A DNA stretch of 64,000 bases from NCBI RefSeq assembly GCF_009870125.1, contig NC_046683.1, positions 15,943,001 through 16,007,000 of the forward strand, read 5' to 3'. Source of the stretch: Drosophila pseudoobscura (lineage: Eukaryota > Arthropoda > Insecta > Diptera > Drosophilidae). Positions 1 to 14,058 of the stretch are shown piece by piece. The position numbers and the translations under genes were made by a program. The first letter of the stretch is position 1; each line of letters starts with the position of its first letter. The notes beneath the pieces were generated by a model, which did no database searches, had not been told where the DNA came from, and saw only the letters and a list, made by a program, of their open reading frames with translations.

Positions 1-3000
1 TCTGGTCCGGGGGCCCAGGTCTTGGCTGGGCGTCAGGGATGTCGGGGTTGTTGTGTGACGAGGCCGGGGCTGGTGGATACATCCGATTAGATTGATCGAA
101 TCTCGACCGGAGATATCCTCTGTAAGGCATCGCCATTCCACAAGCGACTTTGCACCTGTTTTTGTTTCTTTTTTTATCTCTCTTTAAATCATAAATATCC
201 CGAATCCGCCCTCTCATCAAATTTAAAGACTTCAGTATCTATGGCATTACGAATTTCGTATCAATTAAGACATAATTTCGACACTTGAGTCCCACCGAGT
301 CCCACCAAATAACCCCCCAGTTCAATCAGTTCCTGCCCCTGTTTTTGTCCTGGGTATTCCTTAGAAAGAAGGAACACGAAAAGAAAAAATAAATTTGTAT
401 TGTATGTACACCGAATTTCCAGGGGAACGGAACGGAGCATCGTAGTGCCAAAAGCCGGACGTTCAAAAATAGTTCGACGAGACGGGGACTGGGCGACTGG
501 GGGACTGGGGGACTGTGGATTGGGGACTGCGACACAGGGCTGTCGCTGCGGCAGATTGGCGGTGTCTCAGCGCAGCGCAGCGCCTCTGCCCTTGAATCCG
601 ATTTCGGGGCTGGGAGAGTACGGAGAATCGAGAGTGGAGAGTGGAGAGTGGATATAGTGCAGAAGCGTGCCAAGAGCCCGGACGACGTTCAACGGCGTAC
701 AGCTGTCCGGGAGATGGGAGTGGGGCGAATGGCAATGGGATGTGCGACTCTGGACTTTGGATCGGAGTGGTAGGGGAGGCAGATCAGGGAGTGTAACTTA
801 CACGTCTGATGCTTATATTTAGCAGCCAGGCAACACAATGATGGAAAATCCAAACGGGGGATAGCAACAGCAACGGCAACGGCAACGGCAAAAAGCGAAG
901 GAAAATGAAAAGCAAAGAAAAGCGACACGACAGATGAAAGAGGAGCGGTGGCGGAGCAGCAAGGGCACAAGCACAGGCTGAGGCAGAGGCAGAGGCTGAG
1001 GCACAGAGAGGAAGTGACGTCTCGACAATGCAGTTGCCATGGAGAGGGCTCCACGGCACGGCGTAACCCTCCTATTTATTCGAAACCCCCTTAATGAGCG
1101 GCAAAAACTGTCAACTAAATGATGGGGAGCGGATGGCGGATGGCGGCTGGGGTCTGCTCTGGTCTGGTCTGAAGGAAAGGATTCCGATTTGATTTGATGG
1201 AACTGAAATTGATTTCGATTGAGGGGGCATTAAGGACCGACCGTTTGCGTGGTCTAACAATAGATTAAAGAGCCCAGTGACAGCTGCGGACAAAGGAAAT
1301 AACTTGGAACTTCACAGAATTTGCTCCCTAAATTGGAACTCAAAGATTTACGCACAAGTTTCCCATTCCATCAAACGAATTCCCAAAAATTTCTCTGGAA
1401 AAATACAGACTGGTATTCGAGAGAAGGCGAAGCTAAAATTTCATTAAATTCCAAGACATACGCGATTCTTTCTCTTACAAGAAAATTTAAATCTCTAAAA
1501 ACTGTTGGAAGATCGATGTAGAACTATTTTTTGTTCTATAATTTTTATTTTTTTTATAAAAATCTACAAAAAACAGAGAAATTCGTGTACATAGGTCGGT
1601 TTTGTAGACTAAGAAATTTCCACCGATGCTCCGTCTCTGACCTCGGTCCAATGCCTGCTCGTCTTCGTCCGTTCGGCTCGTCTCGACAGCTGAGTCGGTC
1701 CCAGAATCCTAAAAAATATACAGAAAGGTGTAGTAAGCAACACACTCCCTCCCCTCCTTTGATAGAGATATTTAGGCATTGCAGATAATGCAGATAAATT
1801 GGATATATCAAAAAAGAGTATTAAAAAGTATGGAAGAGTACAGGGAGATATGTTTTTTATTTATGTATTTATTTCTAATTGGAAATATTTCAAAACTACA
1901 AGCCCCATTTCGGTGGAACGGAACTCTATCTTGTAGGCCCAAAATTTATGAGATCTCCTTGCTCCTTCTTATCGGGTAGCTCTGGTTTGCTCGTTTTTAT
2001 TATGGTTCTGAGATTGTTTATAAACAATAAATGGAAAATGGTAGTCAAGCCGCGATTGGAAATGCATTTTCTTATCCACAGATAGATAAAGGGAGAGAGA
2101 GGGAGTCATATATGTATGTACATATGTATGTACAATGTATGTGCATCCATCTCCTTCTTTGTCGGTTTTGGGTAAATTTAGAGCTAAGTGAGTGAGGGAG
2201 AGAGAGAGAACAAACGCATTGATATTCCCATGCGGCGGCCATAAATTACGGGACAATTACCCATCGAAAAACGAAGCAGTGGAGGAGGCAGTCGAACGAA
2301 ATATCCCCGAAAGAAAGCAGCGCCAAAGAGAGAACCGAAATAAGCAGAAAATTGGAAAAGAGCGCAACGCTGCGGCCCGGCCCCGACACTTCATCACGAC
2401 GCCCGAGCGCCCGACCGCCCGCCCGCCCGCTCGCTGGCGTACCGCTCCCTCGCAGCGCTGCCACTAAGATTCTACCGTCTCCCGCTCTCACACCCGCCCT
2501 CACACGCGTAGTTTAAATTGCGCTCACAGCAATCGTGCCATAAATTCCCCCCCATCCACGCCTTTCCGAAAAGTTGTTTATTTTTGGGTCTAGGAAAATG
2601 TCTCTGCTACTGCTGCTGCTGCAATCTTCTCATCTTTCCATCTTCCAGTCTGCCTATACATGTGTAGCTTCTACCCCACCAGAGAGACTCTGTGTTTGTG
2701 TATCGATTCAATTATGGAACATTTCCGAATCGACTCATCATGCAGTCGATTGATTAACAAGTATACTGGGAAACCTTCTTTGGCTCCCACAGCGCCAGAT
2801 CAAATGGGATATGTTTGTACATTTGTATATATGTATATGTTTGATCGGCTTTGGACCTGTCAAGGAAAATCAAAGCTCTACTTCCCACAAAACTGGAAAG
2901 CTGGACCATATGTTGTTGGGATCGCACTCTGCAATCCACACAGTCCAGAGGTTAGGCCAAAAGGAGAGCACACTGCTTACCTGCGAAGAGGAGCACTGCT

Positions 3001-4160
3001 TACCTGAGGGGGAGGAGCACTGATTGCGCCAACAGAAGGGATAGACTGATGTGGGTGATTTGCCAAAAAGGAGAACAGCTGCTGCTGATGCCGCAGTGGA
3101 GGTGTCATGACAGCATTGACCTCTGAAGCTCCTCCAGTTGTTGGTGGTCCACACTCAGTCGCGGCGGAAAGTGGCGCATCTAACAGCAAATCAGTTGGCA
3201 ATTAGGGTACAACCCCTGCCAGATGGCCAGCGAAAGGAGAGAGAGCGAGAGGGAGAGCAAAGCCCCAACTTGAGTTTCATCCACTTCCCCCCTCCCCCGA
3301 CTACGATTCCTTATCAATAGCGCCAAGATCTCTTGCACCAGAATAGCCATCGAACCTCAAACGAACCTCGAACGAACCCCTGTTGCGCTTAACAGTGGCC
3401 TAACAGTCGTCTAACAGCTGTCGAACCGAAGCCTCTGCCATGCAACATGTGTTTTGTGTCAAGCATGTTGGCATCAAACCCCTGTACTGATTGCAACGCA
3501 ATTATGAGCCCAGCCGAACAAATGGGCTATGGAAAGGTATGGGCAACGAGGAAAAACGGCACAGCAACATTTAAGAGTCCCACGAACTCCACCTCACCGT
3601 GTTTGATCAACAATGTGCTGTGATGGCCTACAAGTATGTTGAACAAGAGGGTGAGCTCAGCCTTGCATGCGTTGTATTTTCTGGGTCGCTTGGCCTGTGG
3701 TCCATACCCTTTTCGTCATCAGCAACACGCGCTTGTTGCCGAGCAACATTTCCGAGCAACAGCAACATTTGCAGGCGGGCGGTTTTGAAAGCCGGCCTTG
3801 CCGCCCCAATGTATTTCGTATCTCAGAAATTTTTTGTTAGTGACATGGTCGAGACACGTCCATTCACGTTGTGGGCTGCGGGTGTATTCGAAATATATTC
3901 GTCGTGTTTATCGTGAAGCGTGAATTCTTTGCATGGAAACATTCGTGAATGAATATTCTTTTTTTGGAATAATAAATAAAAACCTAAGAAATAAATAAAA
4001 ACAAGGGACAGCAGTGAGCAAAAGAACAAAAAAAACTTCCTACTTGGATCAATGTGTGAAATTTTCAAAATATATTTGAATAAAAGTGGAAAGATTTCAA
4101 CGAAAGAACGAACCTACAAAAGAGTTTGAGTGGCATAAACAAATGTGGCAAATGCAAATG
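1..4160. other. non-coding region upstream of rst
   Basis: I see no gene here. Open frames are short or low-complexity and overlap on both strands. The stretch contains Arg-like CpG-rich patches around 2380-2500, poly-CAG/CTG traces and a tandem duplication of ACTGCTTACCTG (2972-2983 and 2995-3006). Its position suggests upstream regulatory sequence of rst, but this is inferred only from location. Confidence 0.5.
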
Positions 4161-4529
4161 TCAGTTCAGTTCAGTGCAAAAAATAATTGAGTTTTTTTTA
4201 TAATTTTTTTATTTTTCTGGAAAAATTCAAATACACCCCAAAATAATACAAAGAAAAGAAGAAAAAAAAATAAACAAGTGCAAAGCCAAAAAACGATTTT
4301 TTTTGGTGTGGATTACCAGTGAAGGAAAGTGAAGTGATGGCTTAAATGGATTAAACATAAATAAGAAAACACACTGAGAGAAAGAAAGAGAGAGAGAGAG
4401 AGAGGGAGAGATATTATGCAGTGTCCAGATGTGTGCGCGATTGTTCCGGCACTAAGATCTATATAGTACTAATCGTAGATTGAAAAAACCGAATATCATT
4501 CGGTGAAAGGAACCCGTAATACGGCCACT
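4161..4529 (+). other. candidate 5' untranslated first exon (rst?)
   Basis: Sequence at 4161-4175 repeats the arthropod initiator TCAGT three times (TCAGTTCAGTTCAGT). It is followed by about 350 bases of A-rich, purine-rich sequence typical of Drosophila 5' leaders. The block ends at 4529 with a donor-like ACT|GTGAGT. No TATA box is placed clearly upstream. If real, this would be a non-coding first exon of rst, whose coding exons start 20 kb downstream on the same strand. The assignment is an inference; an RNA 5' end or splice junction would be needed to confirm it. Confidence 0.3.
4384..4412. repeat. (GA)n microsatellite
   Basis: An almost pure GA dinucleotide run lies inside the candidate 5' leader. 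Such runs can bind GAGA factor, but here it is reported only as a simple repeat. Confidence 0.8.
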
Positions 4530-7500
4530 GTGAGTAGCAATTGTGTTTTGTCTTTTATTTATGGTAATAGTATCCCAAAACCCCTACCCGGAATAAGCCG
4601 CACAATTTTTGGATATTTTATTTCTGTTCTTTTTTGTTTTTTGCTTGGGAAAATGCTCTGGAAAATGCACTAATCCCCCCACCAGTAGCTGCACCTCAAC
4701 TTTGACCTTCTTGTGTTTGGTTTGGTTTTGTTGATTAAATACGGTTAGGGGTCCCAGCCCACCCACAGTTTCGGGCCTCTGACATTTTCCAGGTTTCGGT
4801 GGGTGGTGCACGAATGGATTGGGATTGGATGTTCCTTAGAATATTCGAAGAGATCCATTAATTACGAGATCCATGGTGTGCCAGGGATCGTGGCAGATAT
4901 TTCTTTCCTTATGAGTGGATTCAAATCCAAATATAGGTAGATTCTGTGCGAAAAAGATCGCAGATTAATTGGAGAGTAACAATTTCTGGCAATGAAAAAT
5001 AAACATTTACAATATTCCCTTTAAGAATTTTCAATAACAAAAAATGTACACGTTGTAGTCTCATTTGTTGTATTTTTAAATATTCAGCGATAATTGAAAA
5101 TTGGGATCTGATTTCCTATTCACGTTTTACACTTTCCTCTGGGATAGATCTGGTTCTGGCCAGACCCTAATTGACTTTTTGTCCGTCTCTACCATTCCAT
5201 CAGAGCATCAGAGCACCCCCCTCCCTCCCTTTTTCGTGGGGAAAAGCAAATGCTCTGCTTAGCTCTGCTCCAATCTGTTCATCTTTTGCTCTTCTGGCTT
5301 TTGCATGATTTATGATTGCCTCAAAACGATTATCATTCGTAGGCCATTTAGTAGAAAAAAAGAATTATATAAATATATTAGAGCTTGGGGGGAAAAACAA
5401 GTTTTCCTCACTTAGTATTGTGTGCCTTCGATTTGCCTGGAGGCTGCAGTGTCAATGATGCCACTGCCACAGCCAGGGCCCAGAAGCACACTCCACACAC
5501 ACACAGATAGACGGATGTACAGATACACAGATGCACAGAGGCTCGGATCTGTATCTCACAGATACACCGAAGCACACGCACCTGTCCCTTGTCATTACAA
5601 AAAAGGCAAGAAAAGTTTCATCTCTGGCTCTGGGCCTCGGTTCCGGGCTTCTGGGCTAACCTTTTCCTTGGCTCCAGCTCCAGCTCCGGCTCCAGCTTCT
5701 GATTCTTCACCTTTTTGCTGCTGCTGCTGCTTCTCGTTATACCCTGCACTCGCTGGGGTACAAGGGCCTCTTCAGTCAGGAGAACCCTTTCGAGCTTGGC
5801 ATCGCATTGTATATATTTCATAATTTGCAACAGGGTATCCCCACAGTCGGGAGTCCAGCTGCCATTTATGGGTATATGGGTGTGTGTGTTGGGGTTTTTT
5901 GGATTTTATAATTTGCCCCAATTTGCTGGCATTGCAAATTGCTGAAAACGTCTGAAACAATCGACAGGCTGAGCGGGGGGTGGGGGCAGGCGCAGGGGCA
6001 GAGGCAGGCTCAGTCGGCAGGCCGACGGAAGTGCAACATGCTCATGTCGCAACTTGCTGTGGCTCTTGTTGTTGTTGTTGTTTTTGCTGTAGATATTGAT
6101 TGCCGGTGCAGAGGCAGAGGCAGGGGCAGTGGCAGGGACCTCCGCGTCCTTTTGCCTCCTCGATGGCAGTGGGGCATCGGCACCCAACATTTGTTGGATC
6201 GTTTTGACGCGTCCTCGTCAGCATGTCGAAACTTATTTTTCCTTTTCAATTTCAGCTTTCTTTCTTTTTGATTTTTGCTGCTGCTGTTGTTGCTGCTGCT
6301 GCGGCTGTCGCTTTGTTAGTTCTTTGCATGCCACAAATTATGTTTCGGTGCTGCCGCTCGCCGCCTCACCTTGAGAGCTGTCAGCCTTTTTGACAGTTTC
6401 TGCTGTGGCGTTGCCACTGATTTGACTGGCGAAGGAGGCGCCCCATCATCCCCATTCCCCACTCCCCATTCCTCCTGGAGCCCTTTAGGTTGGGGCTTTT
6501 TTTTTGGCTTGAGCACAAAGCCATGATTGGCTGTCTTTTTATACAGTTTGCAACATTTTCTTTTTAATAAATAATAAACACGATTTTTCCATTAAATTCA
6601 AGAAATCCTGTAGGACTAGTCCGAATCCATTCAAGCCCCTCAAAGTCCGCTACAGATGGGTCCTCCATCGATCAGCATCCAACAGCTGTTTGGCCATTCA
6701 TTTCTCAAGTCATTTCCAGCCAGAGACGATGCGAGACAGAGGCCGAGTGAAGAATGGAAAACAATTTATCCCTTGGTTAATTTGGTTAATTGAAGACAAT
6801 TGAAAGCCGCTTTGCAGTTCATTAAGCCTCATCAGGCGATGAAAAGCGACTTGCAGCCTCCCAGCCTCCCAGTCCCCAGCCATCAGCCTCCAGCCATCAG
6901 CCTTAGATCCATTCAGCCATCAGCTTCTTGTTTCTTCATTCTTTTCCATGACCTCCGTCCGTCCGTCCGTCCGCTCTTCCATGCTGCTTGTTGTCTTGTC
7001 GCCAGACTAATTAAAATATTTGCACTCAAATGCTTAAGCAATAAATATTTGTCAAGCTATCATCATTAGGAGCCCAGAGAGGGGGAGGTTGGAGCGGCTC
7101 TGATGGGGCATGCGGCCTGACCCCAAAAAATAAGTGGAGGCAAAAGAAGAAGCAGCAGCTGAAGAGCTCCACCACTTTGCACCAGGACGGGGTGGGGTAC
7201 AAAATGGAAATGGAAAATGAAAATCTATGAGAGCGGCATTTTTAAAGTGCCTCCTCCCTCGTCCGACCCCGCACCCCGCACCCCGCACCAGCCCCCAGCC
7301 TGCTGCCTGCCGCCCCACTCTCCATCCCCCCCATTCGGTTTGGCCTGCATTTTTGATGAGCTTTAATGGCGCCGCCTTAATGCAAGTGAAGCATACCGCA
7401 CACACAGCCTTGCCCCTGCCCCTGCCCCTGCCCCTTCCACTGCTCCAGCCGCTCATCGATACGTAGAGAGATCCCATCGAGAATGCCAATTAATAGTCAT

Positions 7501-8944
7501 TGATGGGAAAAGTTGTACCAGAGCTCCAGGGCCAAGAGCCAAAGGAGATGGAGGAGGAGGACGAGGAGGAGGAGAAGTGTGCCGCCGGGTACCTCCTCAA
7601 GTCAATAAGTGACTCGAGGGGGGGGGGAGGAAGATTGCTCTTACGGCCCCGGCCATGTGTGATTCCGTTCCGGGCTTTTGATGGCCTCCCTTCCGCACCC
7701 GTCCGCTCCCTTCTCCCCTTCGCAGTTCCCTTTTCGGGGGTTGGCAGACGGCCCAAAAAAGAACAGGCCACGCGGAATGGGGACAAACATCAAATTAGTC
7801 TAAAAATCGCAGCGGTACAGGGCAAAGGGGGCGCCGGGGGGAGGATAGAAGAGATCCAGAAATACTGGACTCAAATGGGCATAAAATTTCCTTATTGTCG
7901 GTCATTGAATGCCGCACAATAGTTTTTGAATGAGAGTCGAAGGCGAAAATTTATGCCATATGGCCTAGAAATTGGAATAGAAAGAGGATTGTGGACAGGG
8001 ACAGAGGGTGGGGGAGGGGAAGGGGGAGGGAAGATGGCAAAGGGAGGCAAGATTTGGGGAAGAATTGTTTGAAATGTGATATCAGGACCAGGGGACTCTG
8101 GAATAAGAGATCTCATCGCCCCTCATTCCCCTCACGGGATCTGTTTTCGCATCTTCCACCATGTGGCAGCCGTTTTCATGCGGCAATTGAACTCTGAGTC
8201 AAGCCGAAAGAAAAGAAATTGAAAGAACTTATGAAAATGTTTTACAATATCCTTTTCATGTTATTACAAGTGTATGTCCTTGTCGTCAGCTTTGTCAAAA
8301 TGTCTGGCAACGCTTCTACTTCCTGCGCTCTTCCTTCTTGCCCTATGCCACCCTGCCACATGCCCCCCCGCACCCGCACCAATCCAAGAAGCTTCTTGGT
8401 GTGGAACATCTCTACTCCTCTGGGGCGTCGTCAAGTTCGCGCTGCGTTTGAATATGTCATTATACCCTGCCAGCGGGTGGGTATTATGATTTCCATCCGA
8501 TGTTTGTCACAAGCAGCCAAAAGCCAAAGAGCTGTGGAAATAAACACACCAAAGTCGATAGCCTATAGTTTTTCCATCATTGTTCTATCATAATCGGATA
8601 GATTTGAGAATCGATCCCAAAAGACTTCATGAAAATATTTAATACATGCACAATTTATATTTTAAATCTTTATTTGTACATACAACAAATGGAATAGATT
8701 ATTAAATTATTTATGGTATGAAACATGAATCCGAGAGAGTATCAGAGTACTCGACCCTTTTTGTGGCTGGTCTGCTCTCCCTCTCTCTCTCTGTCTCTGT
8801 CTCTCTGTCTCCACTTTCAGGAACAACAATGTTGACGCGTTGTCGTCGTTGTTGTTGCTGTTGCTGTTGCCGCGTGCAACCCTTCGCTCCTTTCCTTTCA
8901 TTTTCCTCCTCCTTGGAATGAAAGAACGAAAGGAATGTATGCTG

Positions 8945-8981
<37 letters not shown>
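8945..8981. repeat. (GT)n microsatellite
   Basis: An uninterrupted GT dinucleotide tract of about 18 units. It creates the false Thr-His or Val-Cys open frames seen on both strands around 8.7-9.1 kb. Confidence 0.95.
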
Positions 8982-8986
<5 letters not shown>

Positions 8987-11900
8987 ATTGCCCGCCTGAC
9001 GGAAGTGACAGTTGAACATTCATTCATTCATTCGCTCATTCATTCAGCAACCACTCACTCCTCCCCATCCCATCCCATCCTGTCCTGTCCCTCCCTCCCT
9101 CGCCCGCTCGCTCGGGGAAAGGGGAAAAATCAAGCCAAAGCAGCGACCGAACAGTAACCATAAAGGAAAAGCTTGACGGGCCAGAAGTAAAGTGAAGCAG
9201 GCAACACACAGCACAAAAAAAAAACGAAAACGAAACGAAGCGAAAGAAGAAAATATCTACAAAAAATTTCTATGGCAATTTGGCTTCCGAATTTCAAGAG
9301 GGTGAAGGGTGGGGGTTCGAGATGAGCGCGTGATCGTACCGAAAAAAACCTCATTAAAGATATATATATACAAAAAAAACCCTCTAAATCTCTAGGAAAT
9401 ATCTGTAAATATTATTTAAAAATTTCTAAAGTAATGTAACAAATAAACGAATCAATTAATTAATTTTTCAATATTTTTTTAGTCAATATTTTTTCATAAA
9501 TGTGTCATAAATGCTATGGCAACGTTTTTTTCACCAATCTCAGGCTTTATCCCTATCCTTAAGAAAAGGTTTCTATTTAGAAAATTTCGAGGGCAGGACC
9601 CTATCTTTTCCATCATTCTATGGCTCGTGAGTTATGTCTGGCTGCCATCTCTAAGCGCATCTCTCAAAATAGGAGCCGGAGCCGGAGCAGGAGCAGAAGG
9701 AGGGGCAGGAGGAGGAGCAGGAGTTGGAGTCAACCATGTGCGATGTCTTCGCCTTCGTCCGTCGCGCGACTCCCCGGCGGAAACACAACGCAATGACTGA
9801 ACGGAAGTTTTTTGGAAGCGCATAAAATTATTATGGAGTCGTCTTCCACTTTTTTGCTCCTTTTTGTACGTTCTGCGCCTTCGTGGACGTGGACGCGGAC
9901 GCGGACGTGGCGCGTCAATTGCGGGTCCGAGAGTCCGGGGCTAGGAGAGACAGGACCTTCGTTGCGGCTCTGCTGGCACTTCATAGTCCCTGGCAGTCGC
10001 AGTCAGCTTTTTATGGCTCGACGAGCTCATGTCCTCCCCTTGGATCCGCCGGCTGCCCCTCGCCTGCTGCCGGCGGAGACCTTTGTGAGAATTCACTTTA
10101 GTTTTTGGCAGTTACTGGGCGATTGGTTTAGTTTGTCTATCTGCCGTCCATGTCCGTGTCCATGTCCAGCCCTCCCTCACTCCATTTTTCCATCGTTCCT
10201 TCCCGCAGTCCCCTCTGCCCCTGGTTCATACTATTATTTTTATGCGCAAATTTAATATTTACATTTAGCCAAAGTGGATTTTGGTCTTCCACTTCCACTT
10301 CTTCCTCCACTTGTCTATCGTTGACTCTATTTTCTTCGTCTCCGTCGCCGTCTCCGTCTCCGGCTACAGCATTTTTATCAACTGACAACTTCTGACCGCA
10401 GAATGTTCCCTCTAGCTCTGCTCCGTCAAAGATGTATCTACAAGATAAACAAGAACAAGCCCAGAAGAAGAAGCAGAAGAAAAAAATATAAAATGGCATT
10501 TAGATAAGCCGAAAAACTTTTCCCTCCGCCGCCTGCCGCCTGCCCTCCAGGATAGGGGCTATACGAATGTAGGGATGGGGAAGGGGAAGGGGGAGGGGCC
10601 TGCCTGCATATGAAATATTTGTGGTCTTGTGTGGGGCCAAACAACTCTCACGAGAGGCCAGAGACCGACCGAGTATAGCCGGACACTCCGTTCCGGACGG
10701 AGGAATGAGATCGAATTTGCCGGAAAAGATCCCAGGCATGCTGGAAGCAAGGGCAGGCCGAAGAGCAAATCCCATTGAATTTCCCAGGAAAATCTTTCAA
10801 TCTGATTGCAACAAAATTCCTTCATTGATTAGAGGAAACTTTTGTGGCTCCCCCCATCACATTTTACATGTGCATCCGAAACAAAAACAAAAACAAACAA
10901 AATGTACAACAATGTTTTGCAAAAATAATCCCGATGATTGTTTTTGCACAGACAATCAATCAATTTAACCATCAATTATCGCCTCGATGGCAGGGCAGCC
11001 CATCGATATTAATTTTCAATAACAATAAATGGAGAACTGTAATTATATTTTTACTTTTATTTTATTTTAGGCTGTCTTTTTTCTTTCTCTTGGGAATGCT
11101 TTAAAGCCTACAGTTTTTGGTTACATATTTTATTTATTCCACTTGGAATTTTCGAAACATTTATTTTTATTTAATTATTTTTTATTTTATTATTTAATAT
11201 TTTTATTGTTTTTTTATCATAATTTTTTTTTTCTATTAGTATTTAATTGTTATTTATATAAATTCGTTTCTGTGTTTATTATTTTTATTTTTTATATGAA
11301 TTTATTTATTAATTTTAGAATTATGTATACAAATTTTAATTCGTTTTATTATTATTTTTCCTGTGTTCCCAAGAATTCTTTCATTTCATTTTGGTTTATT
11401 ATTTTGTATTAATATTTATTTAATTTATAATTTTGTTTCCTAAAATATAAAAAGGAAACGAAGCGCACTCTGTCCAGGGGGTACGTGGGGAGGAGGGGTT
11501 TCTAATGTCTCTAATAAATAATTCATCTATTTTTGTTTGTTTTTTTTTTTTTGGGCTATGAGTCACTATGCAGCCACCCCTGTAGCCCCCCCACGCCCAC
11601 GCCCACCCACCTCTCAAGGGTTCCAGCTGCCTTTGTGCTCTAGTTTAAGTTTCGATTTTGTTTGCTGTTCAGTTTTTACGAGTAAAACCGTATAGCCCGC
11701 CCTCGGACAACCCCCAAAAAAGCGGAAAAGCGAGCCCAATCGCAGTCCACCCTCTCCCGTATGAGTCATGCAATTGTCTACCATCTGGAGGAACCCCCTC
11801 CTGGCTATCCCAATCCCCCGTTGTGGAGGATTTTCCCTGGGTAAATCGTTAAATTAGCGCATTTTCGACAGCAGCTGACTCGGGATCTGGATCTGCCCCG

Positions 11901-13361
11901 CGGCTGAGGGCGGGGGGTTTAGGAAACAGCTGACGTGGCAGCTAGGGGAGTCGTGCGGGGGTGGTTGGTTTCCCCCCGCTCTGTGTTGATTTCGATATTT
12001 TTATTTATTCCCATTTTGATACCCGCCCCCTGCCACCGCTCCCGCTCCCGCTCCGGCTGCCGTTGAATTTGTAAAACATTTCCAAGTACACGAGCGACAA
12101 ACAGGCAACCACTTAACGCTTGTTGCCACGTTCATCCATTTTGTAGCCCTGTCCTGCCATGTCCTGGAGTGCGTTTGCACCACCTCCTGCCCCACCAGCA
12201 GCGGGGGCAGCAGCTGGAAAAAGAGACAATCGCCTGATTCGGCTTTGGCTTTCCGTGCCACACACGTTTTGTACTTTTGTTTTTTTCTTTTTTCATTCAT
12301 TCTGCTCCTGCTCGACTCGCTGGCTCTCTGTATATTTACTTTTATTGTGTTGCATGTTGTCCCTGTGTGTGTGTGTCGGAGACACAGACACACACACACA
12401 TACCTAGCTACATATATCTTTTCTAACCCTCGCACTGGCACTGCCACTCCTGCTGCCTCCTTGGAAGGGCATGCAAAGGGAATAATCGGAGAGAACGTTC
12501 CATGAATCATGGCCTGCAGTCGGTCGCTCGGTCGCTCGGTCGGTCGCTCAGGTGTGTGACGAACAGGGTGGGGGTGGGGGTGAGGGTTAAAATAGGGGGG
12601 AACTAGCAACACACATATGTGCGGTTACACGGGGGGTTTGGGGTCTCATGCATGAATCAATTTCTCAATTTGTTGCAGGCCTTTGCAGGGCATCGGTAGT
12701 ATGCACATGATACAGTGCGTACCGAAACTATCAGGCAGTTGCTACACTCCGATATTTGATAAATTGTTTTCTTCATTCGGTTGCCATCGTCTGCCCATTC
12801 GTAATTCGCATCTCATTCGGATACCTTTTCAATAAAAAAAAAAACCGATAGCCCTGGAGCACCATCGGAGCACTTCCCAAGTCCCACAGCCATTTCCTCT
12901 GTAATATATTTTCATTGCAACAATTACCGAAGATCATAATAGAAAATTAAGTAGAGGAAAGGACAGAGACAGAGACAGAGACAAAGGTCCTTTCTCCAAA
13001 GAGAAACGACTGGCGTGGGGTAAAAGTTGCATAAAAATGTCGATTGTTGACTTTTTATGCGAAATATGCGTGATTCCCGACAAGTTTTTTGGGGCAGGAT
13101 GAATGAATGGATGGGTGGAAGGATGGATGGGTGTACGGGGGTATGTACTGTGGGCAGGGGTACATTATGTCTAATAAACATTTTGTGCCCTATAAAAGAG
13201 CAATGAATGCGGAAGCCCATCGCTGCCAAACACGGGACCGTGCGTGTTTATGGCCGAAAGATGAAGACGAACGAACAGAGCAGCCATCAGCCAGAGGCCA
13301 AGCGGAACAAAAGCAAAAACATAGCCAAAAACAAGTAGCAATAGGAACAACAATTAATATG

Positions 13362-13382
13362 TACACACACACACACACACAC
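13362..13382. repeat. (AC)n microsatellite
   Basis: A short pure CA/AC dinucleotide run just upstream of the candidate untranslated exon at 13536. Confidence 0.8.
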
Positions 13383-13535
13383 ATACATGAGAATCCAGCT
13401 ATGAAAACAAAAAATAGCCAGAAGTCGAAACACACACACAGACAGAGACACGGCCAGAGACACAGACACATCAGGAATCCGGAATCAGGAATTAAACTAA
13501 TAATCTGACTTTTCCGCCTTGTGTTTTCCTTGCAG

Positions 13536-13648
13536 ATCTCCAACGGAACGGCAGACGAAGCCCCAAAGAGAAAACAAAACAGAGAGAAAAACACCCAGAG
13601 AGGGGCAACCGCAACCCCAACCCCCGCCCCAGCCCCCTTTGCACAAAG
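13536..13648 (+). other. candidate internal 5' untranslated exon (rst?)
   Basis: A strong 3' splice site precedes this block: a pyrimidine-rich tract from about 13508 ending TTCCTTGCAG at 13526-13535. It closes with AAAG|GTAAAT at 13648/13649. The 113 bases between are A/C-rich with no start codon, as in a leader exon. The orientation fits rst. This is a splice-signal prediction only. Confidence 0.35.
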
Positions 13649-13766
13649 GTAAATCCATCTATAAGAATCCCAAAAGCTGCAAAAATGTTTAATAATGAGA
13701 GCATTTTTAGCTTCAGACAAAACATATTTTCCAAAAGTTAATGAAAGAAAATGAGTGAGGAAACCA

Positions 13767-14058
13767 TACACTCAGAGAAATACAGCCATATTTAGGTTAA
13801 ATTAAATTTGAATATTAAATAGAATTCACTTTGACTTCAATATAAATATTTTTAAAAGTATTTTGACTACGTCCCATATTTAATCTAATATTAAAACTAA
13901 AAAATAATTATATTTCATAATATTAGGAAATATATTTCAATTAAATATGAAATTTAATGTAATATATTTTATTTAAATCAGTTATTTTCCCATAATTCTT
14001 TTAGTAATTTTCACTGGCAATTACTCGCTGCAAAATCTTTTCGATTCTCAGAGCTTTT
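13767..14058. mobile_element. AT-rich MITE-like element, copy A (right end truncated)
   Basis: It begins TACACTCAGAGAAA, the same terminus as the element at 22310. It ends CGATTCTCAGAGCTTTT, matching the inner right end of that element, but lacks the final TCTCTGCGTGTA. The interior is over 75% A/T by eye and has no open frame. It is interpreted as a degenerate non-autonomous inverted-repeat element. Confidence 0.45.

Larger units (their letters stand above)
4530..13535. other. non-coding region, probable rst intron
   Basis: Nine kilobases without a credible coding exon. The longest frames consist of Pro/Ala/Gly or Ser runs caused by simple repeats such as GGAGCA and CTGCTG. Very AT-rich stretches lie at 9360-9510 and 11040-11450, the latter almost entirely A/T. 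Nothing else is supported. Confidence 0.5.

Noticed and set aside
12001-12612. 203-codon minus-strand frame
   Set aside because: Composed of His-Pro, Cys-Val and Gly-Ala runs from simple repeats; no domain, no splice or promoter context.
13190-13771. 193-codon minus-strand frame with hydrophobic stretches
   Set aside because: Hydrophobicity comes from T-rich complements of A-rich leader-like sequence and (AC)n; it opposes the candidate untranslated exon.
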